Assembly (NCBI GenBank): GCA_947588775.1
Contig: CANPZQ010000020.1
Location: 1 to 21,598, forward strand
Direction of reading: 5' to 3'
Origin: an uncultured Clostridia bacterium
Lineage (GTDB): Bacteria; Bacillota; Clostridia; Oscillospirales; Ruminococcaceae
DNA: 21,598 nucleotides
In this document: piece after piece, positions 1-8,157 of the stretch
Numbering within the stretch: position 1 is the first letter of the stretch
Layout: each line of letters opens with the position of its first letter
Position numbers and translations under genes: made by a program
The notes under the pieces: model-generated
The model's database searches: none
What the model saw: only the letters and a program-made list of their open reading frames with translations
Told to the model about the DNA's origin: nothing

Positions 1-9
1 CGCGACGAA

Positions 10-51
10 CCCGCCCCCCGAAGCCCCCTTGCGGGGCTGAGCGGGGGTGGG
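10..51. repeat. GC-rich two-stage hairpin
   Basis: The outer arms 10-18 (CCCGCCCCC) and 43-51 (GGGGGTGGG) pair over 9 bp with one G-T. The inner arms 22-27 (AGCCCC) and 33-38 (GGGGCT) pair over 6 bp around a 5-nt loop. No T-tract follows, so it is not a typical intrinsic terminator. The same 5' arm, CCCGCCCCC, starts a second hairpin at 148-156, which suggests a related palindromic element. Function is unknown. Confidence 0.5.
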
Positions 52-105
52 TGAGGAACGAATCCGGTCAGAGGCACAGAGGTCGGAAGTCAGAAAACAT
101 ACCGT

Positions 106-130
106 AAACGCCGCATTTTAGTGCGTTTTT
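106..130 (+). terminator. probable intrinsic terminator of an upstream gene
   Basis: AAACGC (106-111) pairs with GCGTTT (123-128) around an 11-nt loop that can add two more pairs, and the stem runs into TTTTT (126-130). The T-tract is only in the + orientation. It would end transcription of a gene lying to the left of the window. I see no convincing coding sequence in 1-105. Confidence 0.45.
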
Positions 131-147
131 CCAAAGCCTGCCCCTCA

Positions 148-185
148 CCCGCCCCCGCTCCGCCCTGCGGGCTCCGGGGGGCGGG
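148..185. repeat. GC-rich hairpin with TGC triloop
   Basis: CCCGCCCCC (148-156) pairs perfectly with GGGGGCGGG (177-185) over 9 bp. An inner hairpin GCCC/GGGC (162-165/169-172) has a TGC triloop. The 5' arm matches that of the hairpin at 10-51. The stretch GCTCCGCCCTGC (157-168) recurs exactly at 18475-18486 in the four-way element between ilvC and ilvD. This suggests, but does not prove, a dispersed palindromic family. Confidence 0.5.
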
Positions 186-235
186 ATTCGGCGCAGGCCG
201 GGGATGGGCGCGCTCTTGCCGCAGCTTCCTGCCCC

Positions 236-320
236 GGCGCGGCGAAGGGGGCTCCTGCCCTGCGCCCACCCACCCGCCCGCCCCACCTTTCCACTCCGCC
301 CCCGCCCCCTTCGCCGCGCC
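236..320. repeat. 17-bp perfect inverted repeat upstream of the rnj promoter
   Basis: GGCGCGGCGAAGGGGGC at 236-252 is the exact reverse complement of 304-320. The 51-nt interval is C-rich, G-poor and does not fold into an obvious hairpin on the + strand. The right arm ends 12 nt before the -35 box of the promoter at 333. This arrangement could extrude as a cruciform or form a stable RNA stem if transcribed from the left. The role is unknown. Confidence 0.7.
265..284 (-). other. G-quadruplex motif (minus strand) with single-base loops
   Basis: Five C-tracts of 3-4 nt (265-267, 269-271, 273-275, 277-279, 281-284) are each separated by exactly one base. On the minus strand this gives G3-4 tracts with 1-nt loops, the arrangement known to form the most stable parallel quadruplexes. 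The motif lies in the loop of the 17-bp inverted repeat and about 50 nt upstream of the rnj -35 box. Confidence 0.7.
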
Positions 321-332
321 CCCGTTTTCACC

Positions 333-361
333 TTGACAACCGCCCGAATTTGTAATATAAT
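333..361 (+). promoter_or_regulatory. consensus sigma-A promoter for the rnj operon
   Basis: TTGACA (333-338) and TATAAT (356-361) are separated by exactly 17 bp. Both boxes match consensus at all positions. The predicted start is near 367-369, giving a leader of about 92 nt before the rnj start codon. No other strong promoter is visible before the T-box promoter, so this one could drive rnj through ftsH. Confidence 0.88.
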
Positions 362-460
362 ATACTCTGCATTAACCTCGGTTCCCGCGCCCCGATACAT
401 ACCATGAGCTTTATGCCGCGTGCATTTAATATCAAAAATTTAATGAAATGAAAGGATTTT

Positions 461-2464
461 ATGGCTACAAAGAAAAACGAAGAAAAAAGAAAGCCCCGCA
501 AAATGGACGGCTCCGCGCTCGACCAGGCTATAGCGGCGGCGATTTCCGCGCCTCCTATTTCAAGGAAGGCGTCGCAGTATCAGAATTCCAAGAAAGCGAA
601 AAACCTCAGAAAACAGGCTCCCGAGCAGCCCAAAAAACAGGAGCAGCCCAAAAAGGCGGAACCCCAGAAGTCCCGCAGACAGCCTAAGAGCAAAAAGCAG
701 CAGCGTCCGCAGAAGAGCGTCCAGCCCGTTTCGCGCCCCGAGGCCGAGCTTCCCGCGCCCGCTCCCGCGCCGCAGCAGCCGGTTCTGCAGACCGCCGTTT
801 CGGGCGGAAAGAAGCCGGTTTTAAAGATAATCGCGCTCGGCGGCCTCGGCGAAATCGGCAAGAACATGTATCTTATCGAAACCCGCGACGACATCGTAAT
901 AATCGACTGCGGAATGACCTTCCCCGATGCCGAGATGCCGGGGGTCGACATCGTAATTCCCGATTTCACCTACGTTGAAAAGAACCGCGACAAGGTCCGG
1001 GGCGTGCTCCTGACCCACGGCCACGAGGACCATATCGGCGGAATCGCGTTTTTGCTGAAAAAAATGAACGTCCCCGTCTACGGAACCAAGCTTACCCTCG
1101 GGCTTCTGGAATATAAGCTCAAGGAGCATAACCTCGGCGGCGTTAAGCTCAATGTCGTTTCTGCGGGAATGACGGTACGCCTCGGCGGCCTCACTGCGGA
1201 GTTTATCAAGGTCAATCACTCTATTCCCGGGGCGGTCGCGGTCGCCGTGAACACCCCGACAGGAACGATTATCCACACCGGCGACTTCAAGGTCGACTAC
1301 ACCCCCATCGAGGGCGGAATAATCGACCTTCCCCGCTTTGCGGAGCTCGGCTCGAAGGGAGTTCTGGCGCTTCTGTCGGATTCCACCAACTCCGAAAGAC
1401 AGAGCTTTACGCCGTCGGAGAGAAAGGTCGGCCAGACCTTTGACAACCTCTTTAATAAGGCCGAGCACAAGAGAATAATCATCGCGACGTTCTCGTCGAA
1501 CGTCCACCGAATCCAGCAGATAATCGACTGCGCCGCGAAGCACGGCCGCAAGGTCGCCGTTTTCGGCAGGAGCATGGTAAACGTAATCAAGCTCGGCGTG
1601 GATTTGGGCTATTTAAAGGTTCCGAACGACGTTTTAATCGACATCGACAGAATGCGCGGCTATCCCGACGACAAAATCGTCCTCATTACAACGGGAAGCC
1701 AGGGCGAGCCGATGAGCGCGCTGACGAGAATGGCTTTAAACGACCACCGTCAGGTCAGCGTCACCGAAAACGACTATATAATTATCTCCGCAAGGCCGAT
1801 TCCCGGCAACGAAAAGTTCGTCGGAAGGGTAGTAAACGAGCTTTTGAAGCTCGGCGCGGAGGTCGTATACGAGGAAATGTACGAGGTCCATGTTTCGGGC
1901 CACGCCTGTCAGGAGGAGCAAAAGCTCATTCTCGCTTTGACTCGTCCAAAGTTCTTTATTCCCGTTCACGGCGAATATAAGCACCTCGACCGCCATGCGA
2001 AAACCGCCCGGAGCCTCGGAATCCCCGAGAAAAACATCGTTATCGCCGACATCGGAAACGTAATCGAAACCGACGGCGAAACAATCAAAATCAACGGGAA
2101 CGTCCCCTCCGGAAAGGTTATGGTAGACGGCTACGGCGTCGGCGACGTCGGCGCGGTAGTCCTTAAAGACAGAAAGCACCTCGCCCAGGACGGCGTAATC
2201 GTTGTAACGATAACGATAGACCGTATCGACCGGAAGCTTCTTTCGGGGCCGGATATAATCTCGCGCGGCTTTGTCTACGAGCGTGAAAACGGCGAGCTTA
2301 TGGAGAAGGCGAAAACCCTTGCGAGAAACGTCTGCATCGACGAGCTTAAGACCCGCCACGACTATCCCGCAATCAAAAACCGCCTGCGCGACGAGCTCGG
2401 CGACTACTTCTTCCAGAAAACAAAGCGCAGACCGATGGTTATTCCCGATATTATGGACGTCTGA
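461..2464 (+). CDS. rnj: ribonuclease J with a long basic N-terminal extension
   Basis: This is a metallo-beta-lactamase/beta-CASP ribonuclease (5'-3' exonuclease and endonuclease) acting in mRNA decay and rRNA maturation in the cytoplasm. The catalytic zinc motif HGHEDH is at residues 186-191. The beta-CASP signature GSQGEPMSAL follows, then VSGHACQEE (H481) and IPVHGEY (H503). The protein has 667 residues against about 555 for the family. The excess is residues 1-116, a Lys/Gln/Pro-rich low-complexity segment followed by an Ala-Pro stretch; the enzyme core begins at about K117. The start at 461 has AAAGGA at 451-456, only 4 nt away. M15 is the only other early candidate and would still leave about 100 extra residues. 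It is the first gene after the consensus promoter and is followed 36 nt later by gdpP. Family assignment is certain; whether it is RnjA or RnjB by orthology is not. Confidence 0.96.
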   Translation: MATKKNEEKRKPRKMDGSALDQAIAAAISAPPISRKASQYQNSKKAKNLRKQAPEQPKKQEQPKKAEPQKSRRQPKSKKQQRPQKSVQPVSRPEAELPAPAPAPQQPVLQTAVSGGKKPVLKIIALGGLGEIGKNMYLIETRDDIVIIDCGMTFPDAEMPGVDIVIPDFTYVEKNRDKVRGVLLTHGHEDHIGGIAFLLKKMNVPVYGTKLTLGLLEYKLKEHNLGGVKLNVVSAGMTVRLGGLTAEFIKVNHSIPGAVAVAVNTPTGTIIHTGDFKVDYTPIEGGIIDLPRFAELGSKGVLALLSDSTNSERQSFTPSERKVGQTFDNLFNKAEHKRIIIATFSSNVHRIQQIIDCAAKHGRKVAVFGRSMVNVIKLGVDLGYLKVPNDVLIDIDRMRGYPDDKIVLITTGSQGEPMSALTRMALNDHRQVSVTENDYIIISARPIPGNEKFVGRVVNELLKLGAEVVYEEMYEVHVSGHACQEEQKLILALTRPKFFIPVHGEYKHLDRHAKTARSLGIPEKNIVIADIGNVIETDGETIKINGNVPSGKVMVDGYGVGDVGAVVLKDRKHLAQDGVIVVTITIDRIDRKLLSGPDIISRGFVYERENGELMEKAKTLARNVCIDELKTRHDYPAIKNRLRDELGDYFFQKTKRRPMVIPDIMDV

Positions 2465-2500
2465 AACGCCCCGGGGCTTCCCGAAAAGGACTGATTTAAA

Positions 2501-4447
2501 ATGAAAAAACGCCTGCATATACTTTATATCCCCCTTGCGCTGCTGCTGATTGTTTCGGCGGTTTCCTCTGCCGTATTCTATATGAACCGCGGAAGCCTCG
2601 CCGCGGCGGCATTCGCGCTGGTATTTCTCTGCGACGTCGCCCTGATTGTTATAATCGCGATAATCAGCCGCAACATCATAAGGCACGTCACAGGAATCGA
2701 CCGCGACATATTAAAAACAAACCGCGAGGAGTTCTATAACTACCCCGAGCCGATTGTGATTGCCGACGAGAATAACGCGGTAGTCTGGTATAACCGCTGC
2801 TTTGAAAACGAGCTCTTCGGCGACGACAGGGTATACGGCGTTGACCTCGGGGAGCTTGTGGGCAAGAACGTTTCAAGGCTCTATACCGACGGCGGCGTAT
2901 CCGTAAAAATCCTCGACAACTACTACAGGGTAAAGGCCCGCCATGCCGAAGCGGGGCTTTCGGTCGTAAGCTTTGTGAACATAACGCACGAAAACGCCCT
3001 CGAACAAGAGGCGAAGATGAGCGCGAAAACGGTAATGCTGATTGCCGTCGACAACTACGAGGAGGTCCTGCAGAACTCCAAGGAGAGCGATAAGGCGGGA
3101 TTTCGGGTTGAAATCGAGAAGATGTTCGAGAAGTTTATCGAGAGCACCAACGGGATTCTGCACCGAATTTCGGGCGACAGGTTCTACTGCATAATCGAGG
3201 AACGCCACTTGGGGCCGATGATGGAGCGAAGGTTCGATATTCTCGACAACGCCCGCTCGATAAGCCTCGGCGAACGCCAGAATCTTACGCTTTCCATCGG
3301 CGTCGGACGGGGAGGAAAAACCCTTAAAGAGAGCGAGCAGTTTGCCCGCCAGGCACTTGACATGTGTCTGGGGCGCGGCGGCGACCAGGCCGCCGTAAAG
3401 ACCGAGAACGGCTTTGAATTTTACGGCGGGAACTCAAAGGGCGTTGAAAAATCCACAAAGGTAAGGGCGAGGATAATCGCCACCGCCCTGAAGGAGCTCG
3501 CCGCCGGCTGCCAGACGGTATACATAACCGGCCACCGCTACTCCGACTTCGACAGCGTAGGCGCGTCGGTCGGCCTCTGCGGGGCTTTAAGGAGCATGGG
3601 AAAGAGCGCGTACTGCGTTCTTGACCTTGATAACACCCTCGCGAAGCCGCTTGTGACGCATATAAGCGAACGCTGCGGAACGGATATGTTTATGCCGATA
3701 GCCGACGCGAGGGCGGCGTTCGGCGAAAACGACCTTTTAATCGTCTGCGACACCCATAACCCCGATATGCTCGATTCAAAGGAGCTCTATGCGCAGGCGC
3801 AGCAGGTCGTCGTCATCGACCACCACAGAATGATGGTTAAACACATCGACAACGCGGTCGTTTTCTTCCATGAGCCCGTAGCGTCGTCGGCCTGCGAGAT
3901 GGTAACGGAGCTTATCCAGTATTTCGGCGGCGACTGCCGGATTTCCGTCGCCGAGGCGGAAGCGTTGATGTCCGGAATAATGCTCGACACCAAGAACTTT
4001 GTTATGCGTTCCGGCGCGAGGACCTTCGAGGCGGCGGCATATCTGCGAAAGCTCGGCGCGGATACAATCGCGGTAAAGCGGCTCTTTTCGGATTCGCTCG
4101 AAACCTATCGCGAAAAGAGCATGCTTATTCAGTCGGCAAAGCTCTTCCACGGCTGCGCGATTGCGACGACCGATTCGGATTCGCCGGAGCTTAGGCTTCC
4201 GGCCGCCCAGGCTGCCGACGACCTTCTCGGAATCGTCGGGGTAAAGGCTTCCTTCGTGTTTTATATGTCAAACGGGCAGTGCTGCATCTCCGCGCGGTCG
4301 TTGGAATCCTTCAACGTCCAGCTCATAATGGAGGCGGTCGGCGGGGGCGGACACCAGACGATGGCGGGCGCGCAGCTTAATTGCCCGCTCGAAGAAGCGG
4401 TTGAAAAGGTTAAATACGCGATTGAGGACTTTTTGCTTAAATCTTAA
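2501..4447 (+). CDS. gdpP: GdpP-type c-di-AMP phosphodiesterase
   Basis: This membrane-bound phosphodiesterase hydrolyses c-di-AMP to pApA. Two hydrophobic segments lie at about residues 6-28 and 34-60, then a PAS-like region (about 70-150). A degenerate GGDEF domain follows (about 160-305), in which the signature is reduced to SGDRF at 224-228. The DHH domain shows GHRYSDFD (H345, D349, D351), CDTHN (D417) and DHH (440-442). The DHHA1 domain has GGGGHQTMAG near the C-terminus. At 648 residues it matches the family (about 650). AAAAGGA upstream of 2501 fits the ATG. The gene sits directly before rplI and dnaB, as in many Firmicutes. All catalytic residues I can check are present, so it should be active. 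Confidence 0.95.
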   Translation: MKKRLHILYIPLALLLIVSAVSSAVFYMNRGSLAAAAFALVFLCDVALIVIIAIISRNIIRHVTGIDRDILKTNREEFYNYPEPIVIADENNAVVWYNRCFENELFGDDRVYGVDLGELVGKNVSRLYTDGGVSVKILDNYYRVKARHAEAGLSVVSFVNITHENALEQEAKMSAKTVMLIAVDNYEEVLQNSKESDKAGFRVEIEKMFEKFIESTNGILHRISGDRFYCIIEERHLGPMMERRFDILDNARSISLGERQNLTLSIGVGRGGKTLKESEQFARQALDMCLGRGGDQAAVKTENGFEFYGGNSKGVEKSTKVRARIIATALKELAAGCQTVYITGHRYSDFDSVGASVGLCGALRSMGKSAYCVLDLDNTLAKPLVTHISERCGTDMFMPIADARAAFGENDLLIVCDTHNPDMLDSKELYAQAQQVVVIDHHRMMVKHIDNAVVFFHEPVASSACEMVTELIQYFGGDCRISVAEAEALMSGIMLDTKNFVMRSGARTFEAAAYLRKLGADTIAVKRLFSDSLETYREKSMLIQSAKLFHGCAIATTDSDSPELRLPAAQAADDLLGIVGVKASFVFYMSNGQCCISARSLESFNVQLIMEAVGGGGHQTMAGAQLNCPLEEAVEKVKYAIEDFLLKS

Positions 4448-4459
4448 GGAGGATAAATA

Positions 4460-4909
4460 ATGAAGGTAATACTTATAAAGGACGTAAAGGGCTCGGGCAA
4501 GGCCGGGGACGTTTTAAACGTCGCCGACGGCTACGCGAGAAACTATCTTTTGGCGCGGGGCTTCGCGATTGAGGCTACCGCAAAGAACGTAAACGACCTC
4601 GCCGGAAAGAAGGCCGCCGAGCAGCACCGCCTCGACGTCGCAAAGAGCGACGCGCAGGAAATTGCGAAAAAATTAAACGGAAAAACCGTCGCTGTCAAGG
4701 CCAAGGCGGGCGCGAGCGGAAAGCTCTTCGGCTCGGTTACGAGCCAGACCGTCTGCGAGCTTATTGCGGAGCAGTTCGGCGTAAACGTCGACCGCAAGAA
4801 AGTCACGCTTTCCTCCGAAATAAAGGCGTACGGCGACTATACGGCGGAGCTGAAGATGACCCAGGGCGTTTCGGCGAAGCTTAACGTCAAAGTCGTCCCG
4901 GAGGAATAA
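4460..4909 (+). CDS. rplI: 50S ribosomal protein L9
   Basis: This is the large-subunit protein bL9. The N-terminal L9 motif is clear (MKVILIKDVKGSGKAGDV, then VADGYARNYLLARGFAI), followed by a charged central helix and a C-terminal domain. The 149-residue length is typical. It has an ideal AAGGAGG ribosome-binding site that overlaps the end of gdpP, 12 nt upstream, implying close translational linkage. It lies between gdpP and dnaB in the standard Firmicutes order. Confidence 0.98.
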   Translation: MKVILIKDVKGSGKAGDVLNVADGYARNYLLARGFAIEATAKNVNDLAGKKAAEQHRLDVAKSDAQEIAKKLNGKTVAVKAKAGASGKLFGSVTSQTVCELIAEQFGVNVDRKKVTLSSEIKAYGDYTAELKMTQGVSAKLNVKVVPEE

Positions 4910-4928
4910 TTTTACCGGAGGTTCACTT

Positions 4929-6296
4929 ATGGCCGCTAACAATTCAACAGCCTTCGCGGCGGGGGATTTGGTCGCGAGGGAGCTTCCCTACAGCGTAGAC
5001 GCCGAGCAGACCGTTTTAGGCGCGGTTCTTCTGGACCCGGACTGCCTGCCGACGGTTATAACGCACCTAAAGCCCGAAAGCTTTTACCGCGAGCAGCACC
5101 GCGCGCTCTTCTCTCTTATTTTAAGAATGTTTTCAAACGGCGCGCCCGCCGACATCATCACCGTTATAAACAGCGCGGTCGACGAGGGGATATTTGAAAC
5201 CGCGGCGATGGCGAAAACATACTTAAAGGGGATAATGGACAACGTCCCGACGACGACGAACATCGAGAGCTACTGTCAGATCGTCGAGGACAAATATCTT
5301 CTGCGCTCGCTTATTTCGGCGTCGCGCGACATAATTTCCTCGGCGACGGAGGGCGGCGACACCGCGCAGAACCTCCTTGATTTGGCCGAGCAGAAAATCT
5401 ACGACATACGTCAGGGCCGCGAGGTCGACGGGCTTGTCCCGCTCAGCAGAATCATAGTTTCCGCCTACGAGCGAATCCAGAAGCTAAGCGGCGAGGACCG
5501 CGAGCAGTATCAGGGGCTGAGGTCGGGCTACGCGCTTTTGGACAACTATATCGCGGGCCTGAATAAGTCCGACATGATTGTAATCGCGGGGCGGCCCGGC
5601 TCGGGAAAGACCACCTTTGCCGTAAACATCGCCGCGAACGTCGCGAAAAAGGCCCCCGATTCGGAAATAGCGATTTTTTCCCTCGAAATGTCGAAGGAGC
5701 AGATTGCTTCGAGAATGCTTTCGGCGGAGGCGTTGGTGCCGAATTCCTCTTTGAACGCCGGAACCGTTTCGGCGGACGACTGGATAAAGCTCGCCGAGGC
5801 GGCGGATATACTTTCAAGAATGAAAATCTACATCGACGACACCGCCGGAATAACCGTCCCGCAGATGAAGGCGAAGCTGAGGCGCAGGCGCAATCTCGGG
5901 CTTGTTGTAATCGACTATTTACAGCTGATGGAGTCGCCGACGTTTCATTCAAACCGCGTCACCGAGGTTTCCGAGATTACCCGTCAGGTTAAGCTGATGG
6001 CCAAGGAGCTCAACGTTCCGGTGATACTGCTTTCTCAGCTCAACCGTTCAGTGGAATCGAGGCAGGACCACCGCCCGATGCCATCCGACCTTCGCGAATC
6101 GGGCTCAATCGAGCAGGACGCGGACATAATTCTTTTTATCTACCGCGAGTCGATGTACGATAAGCAGAACCCCAACCAGTCGGCGGCGGAATGCATTATC
6201 GCGAAAAACCGCCACGGCTCAACCGGGACCGTAAACCTCGCGTATCTGGGCGAATACACCCTCTTCCGCGCGGTCGACGCGAGGCGCGACGGGTGA
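4929..6296 (+). CDS. dnaB: replicative DNA helicase DnaB
   Basis: This hexameric 5'-3' helicase unwinds DNA at the replication fork. The N-terminal DnaB domain spans about residues 15-120 (PYSVDAEQTVLGAVL onward). The RecA-like motor starts near 175, with Walker A GRPGSGKTT at 221-229 (K227), Walker B VVIDYLQLM (D329), and the conserved LLSQLNRSVE and DLRESGSIEQDAD motifs. At 455 residues it is full-length, and I see no intein. GGAGG at 4917-4921 supports the ATG at 4929. The stop codon overlaps the tilS start (TGATG). Confidence 0.98.
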   Translation: MAANNSTAFAAGDLVARELPYSVDAEQTVLGAVLLDPDCLPTVITHLKPESFYREQHRALFSLILRMFSNGAPADIITVINSAVDEGIFETAAMAKTYLKGIMDNVPTTTNIESYCQIVEDKYLLRSLISASRDIISSATEGGDTAQNLLDLAEQKIYDIRQGREVDGLVPLSRIIVSAYERIQKLSGEDREQYQGLRSGYALLDNYIAGLNKSDMIVIAGRPGSGKTTFAVNIAANVAKKAPDSEIAIFSLEMSKEQIASRMLSAEALVPNSSLNAGTVSADDWIKLAEAADILSRMKIYIDDTAGITVPQMKAKLRRRRNLGLVVIDYLQLMESPTFHSNRVTEVSEITRQVKLMAKELNVPVILLSQLNRSVESRQDHRPMPSDLRESGSIEQDADIILFIYRESMYDKQNPNQSAAECIIAKNRHGSTGTVNLAYLGEYTLFRAVDARRDG

Positions 6297-7597
6297 TGCT
6301 TACAAAAATCCGCGCGGCGATTGAGGAGTATAAGATGCTTCCCACCGGCGGGAGGGTTCTTGTCGCGCTGTCGGGCGGGGCGGATTCCACCGCGCTTGTT
6401 TTGTCGCTTAAGGAGCTCGGCTACCGGGTCCGCGCAATGCATATAAACCACAATCTTCGCGGCGGGGACAGCCTTCGCGACCAAAGCTTCTGCGAGGAGC
6501 TCTGCCGCCGCTATGAAATCCCTTTTCGGGCCGAGAGCGTCGACGTAAAGGGGTATTGCGCCGAAAAAAAGGTATCCTTGGAAACTGGCGCGCGGGAGCT
6601 TCGGTATAAGGCCCTCTTCGAGGAAGCCGGCGGCGAGCCTGTCGCAACCGCGCATACGCTTTCCGACTGCCTCGAAACGGCGATATTCAACCTCACCCGC
6701 GGCTGCGGAATAAAGGGAATCTGCGGAATCCCGCCGGTTCGCGGTAAAATCATTCGCCCGCTTATTGACTGCACCCGCGATGAAATCGAGAGCTTTTTAC
6801 GCGAACGCGGCGTCGGCTGGGTTACGGATTCGACAAACCTTGTCGACGGCTGCTCAAGAAACATAATCCGCTTAAACGTTATTCCCGAGCTTTTGAGGAT
6901 AAATCCCGGGCTTCTAAGCTCGTTTTCGGGGACCGTCAAGGCACTTCGTGAGGCGGAGGGCTATATATCCGAAAGCTCGCGCCGGCTTTTTGACGAATCG
7001 CGAGCGGAAGGGGAGTACGATTTCTCGGAGGCTTGCGACGACGCTTCGCTTTCCGGCGCGCTCGCGCTTCTACTGAAGGAAGCAGGGGTCGAGCCGAGTT
7101 ACCTGAGAATCTGCGACTTAAAGCGGATAATTTCGGAAGGCGGCGCGATAAATCCGAAAAAAGGCGTTTACCTTCGCGCCGAAAGGGGCAAAATAAGAAT
7201 CGAACGCCCACGCGAGGCGTTTGAACCGGTCAAAACGAGCCTTCGCGGGGAAACGCGGGCGATGGGAAAAATTATCGGTGTCACAAAAATTTCACATTTT
7301 GACATATCCCGTTTTAACAAAAGTGCATTAAGATATTTTTTTGATGAAGCTAAAATGGCGGGGGAATATACCGTCCGTCCCTATTCCGGAAACGAGCGGA
7401 TTAAGCTTGCGGGCCGGGAACACAGCTTTGTCGTAAAAAAGCTTCTCGCCGAGGTTCCGCCCGGGGAGCGAAAAGGCCGAATCGTCATCGACGACGGCTT
7501 CGGAGCGGTTTTTGTCGAAGGCGCGGGGGTCGCCGAACGCGCTGCGTGCTCGGAATCCACCCGTTCCGCGATAAAAATATATATCAAAGACATCTGA
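6296..7597 (+). CDS. tilS: tRNA(Ile)-lysidine synthase
   Basis: TilS converts C34 of the CAU-anticodon tRNA(Ile) to lysidine, using ATP and lysine. The PP-loop motif SGGADS is at residues 26-31, and a TilS C-terminal domain lies after about residue 360. I placed the start at 6296, where ATG overlaps the dnaB TGA (TGATG). This gives 433 residues with the PP-loop at its usual distance from the N-terminus; a longer in-frame opening would run 105 nt into dnaB. Bases 7262-7356 are conspicuously AT-rich with codons unlike the rest (AGT, GCA, TTA, AGA). They fall between the catalytic and C-terminal domains. hpt follows after 10 nt. In B. subtilis TilS and HprT have been reported to act together on ftsH transcription, and the same order is seen here. 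Confidence 0.95.
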   Translation: MLTKIRAAIEEYKMLPTGGRVLVALSGGADSTALVLSLKELGYRVRAMHINHNLRGGDSLRDQSFCEELCRRYEIPFRAESVDVKGYCAEKKVSLETGARELRYKALFEEAGGEPVATAHTLSDCLETAIFNLTRGCGIKGICGIPPVRGKIIRPLIDCTRDEIESFLRERGVGWVTDSTNLVDGCSRNIIRLNVIPELLRINPGLLSSFSGTVKALREAEGYISESSRRLFDESRAEGEYDFSEACDDASLSGALALLLKEAGVEPSYLRICDLKRIISEGGAINPKKGVYLRAERGKIRIERPREAFEPVKTSLRGETRAMGKIIGVTKISHFDISRFNKSALRYFFDEAKMAGEYTVRPYSGNERIKLAGREHSFVVKKLLAEVPPGERKGRIVIDDGFGAVFVEGAGVAERAACSESTRSAIKIYIKDI

Positions 7598-7607
7598 GGA
7601 GAGAAAA

Positions 7608-8132
7608 ATGGAACAAAAAAACAAAATTGAAGTGATGCTCACGCGCGAGCAGATAGCCGAAAAGGTTCGCGAGGTCGGCGCGAGGATTACGGAGGATTTT
7701 CGCGGCAAGGAAGTGCTGATGATAGGGGTTCTTAAAGGCTCGTTTGTGTTCATGGCCGACCTCGTCAGGGCGGTAGACCTTCCAGTGAAGATTGATTTTA
7801 TAAGCGCGAAGAGCTATTTCGGCACGACTTCGTCGGGGGTCGTCGACGTAAAGATGGACACCCACCTCGAATTTGCCGGAAAGACGATAATGCTCGTCGA
7901 GGATATTCTCGACACCGGAAAAACGCTCAGCGTCTTAAAGCAGATGCTTCTTACAAGGGGAGCCGCTGACGTTAAAATCGTGACGTTTTTGGATAAGCCC
8001 GCGCGGCGGACCGCGGATATTTCCGCGGACTACTGCTGCTATAAGATTGAGGACAGGTTTGTCGTCGGCTACGGGCTCGACTATAACGAAGACTACCGAA
8101 ACCTCGACTATGTCGGCGAGGTAATTCTGTAA
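7608..8132 (+). CDS. hpt: hypoxanthine phosphoribosyltransferase
   Basis: This purine-salvage enzyme makes IMP/GMP from hypoxanthine/guanine and PRPP. The PRPP-binding motif VEDILDTGKT is at residues 97-106. The C-terminal signature IEDRFVVGYGLDYNEDYRNL is typical of bacterial Hpt. The 174-residue length is normal. AGGAGAG (7597-7603) precedes the ATG and overlaps the tilS stop. It sits between tilS and ftsH as in Bacillus. It may also be called hprT. Confidence 0.97.
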   Translation: MEQKNKIEVMLTREQIAEKVREVGARITEDFRGKEVLMIGVLKGSFVFMADLVRAVDLPVKIDFISAKSYFGTTSSGVVDVKMDTHLEFAGKTIMLVEDILDTGKTLSVLKQMLLTRGAADVKIVTFLDKPARRTADISADYCCYKIEDRFVVGYGLDYNEDYRNLDYVGEVIL

Positions 8133-8157
8133 ATAACCTTGGAAACGGGGAATTCAT

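Noticed and set aside
68..407. Open frames on both strands in the region upstream of rnj
   Set aside because: Composition is Pro/Arg/Ala-rich, as expected from C-rich repeats. They have no ribosome-binding sites and overlap hairpins, the inverted repeat and the promoter.
404..451. A 15-codon upstream ORF (MSFMPRAFNIKNLMK) ending at the rnj ribosome-binding site
   Set aside because: No Shine-Dalgarno sequence precedes its ATG and no regulatory codon run is present. It could be a leader peptide, but nothing supports it beyond position.
821..1543. Long minus-strand frames inside rnj and similar ones in leuC, leuB, ilvB and DUF815
   Set aside because: These are antisense shadows caused by high GC at third codon positions. 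They lack ribosome-binding sites and recognisable motifs, while the + strand frames are clear known enzymes.
6191..6295. Longer in-frame N-terminus for tilS inside dnaB
   Set aside because: It would add 35 Arg/Pro-rich residues before the PP-loop domain. The TGATG overlap at 6296 is a standard coupled start.
7299..7334. Possible internal promoter in tilS (TTGACA then TAAGAT)
   Set aside because: Spacing would be 24 bp, well outside the 16-18 bp range for sigma-A, and no better -10 box exists.
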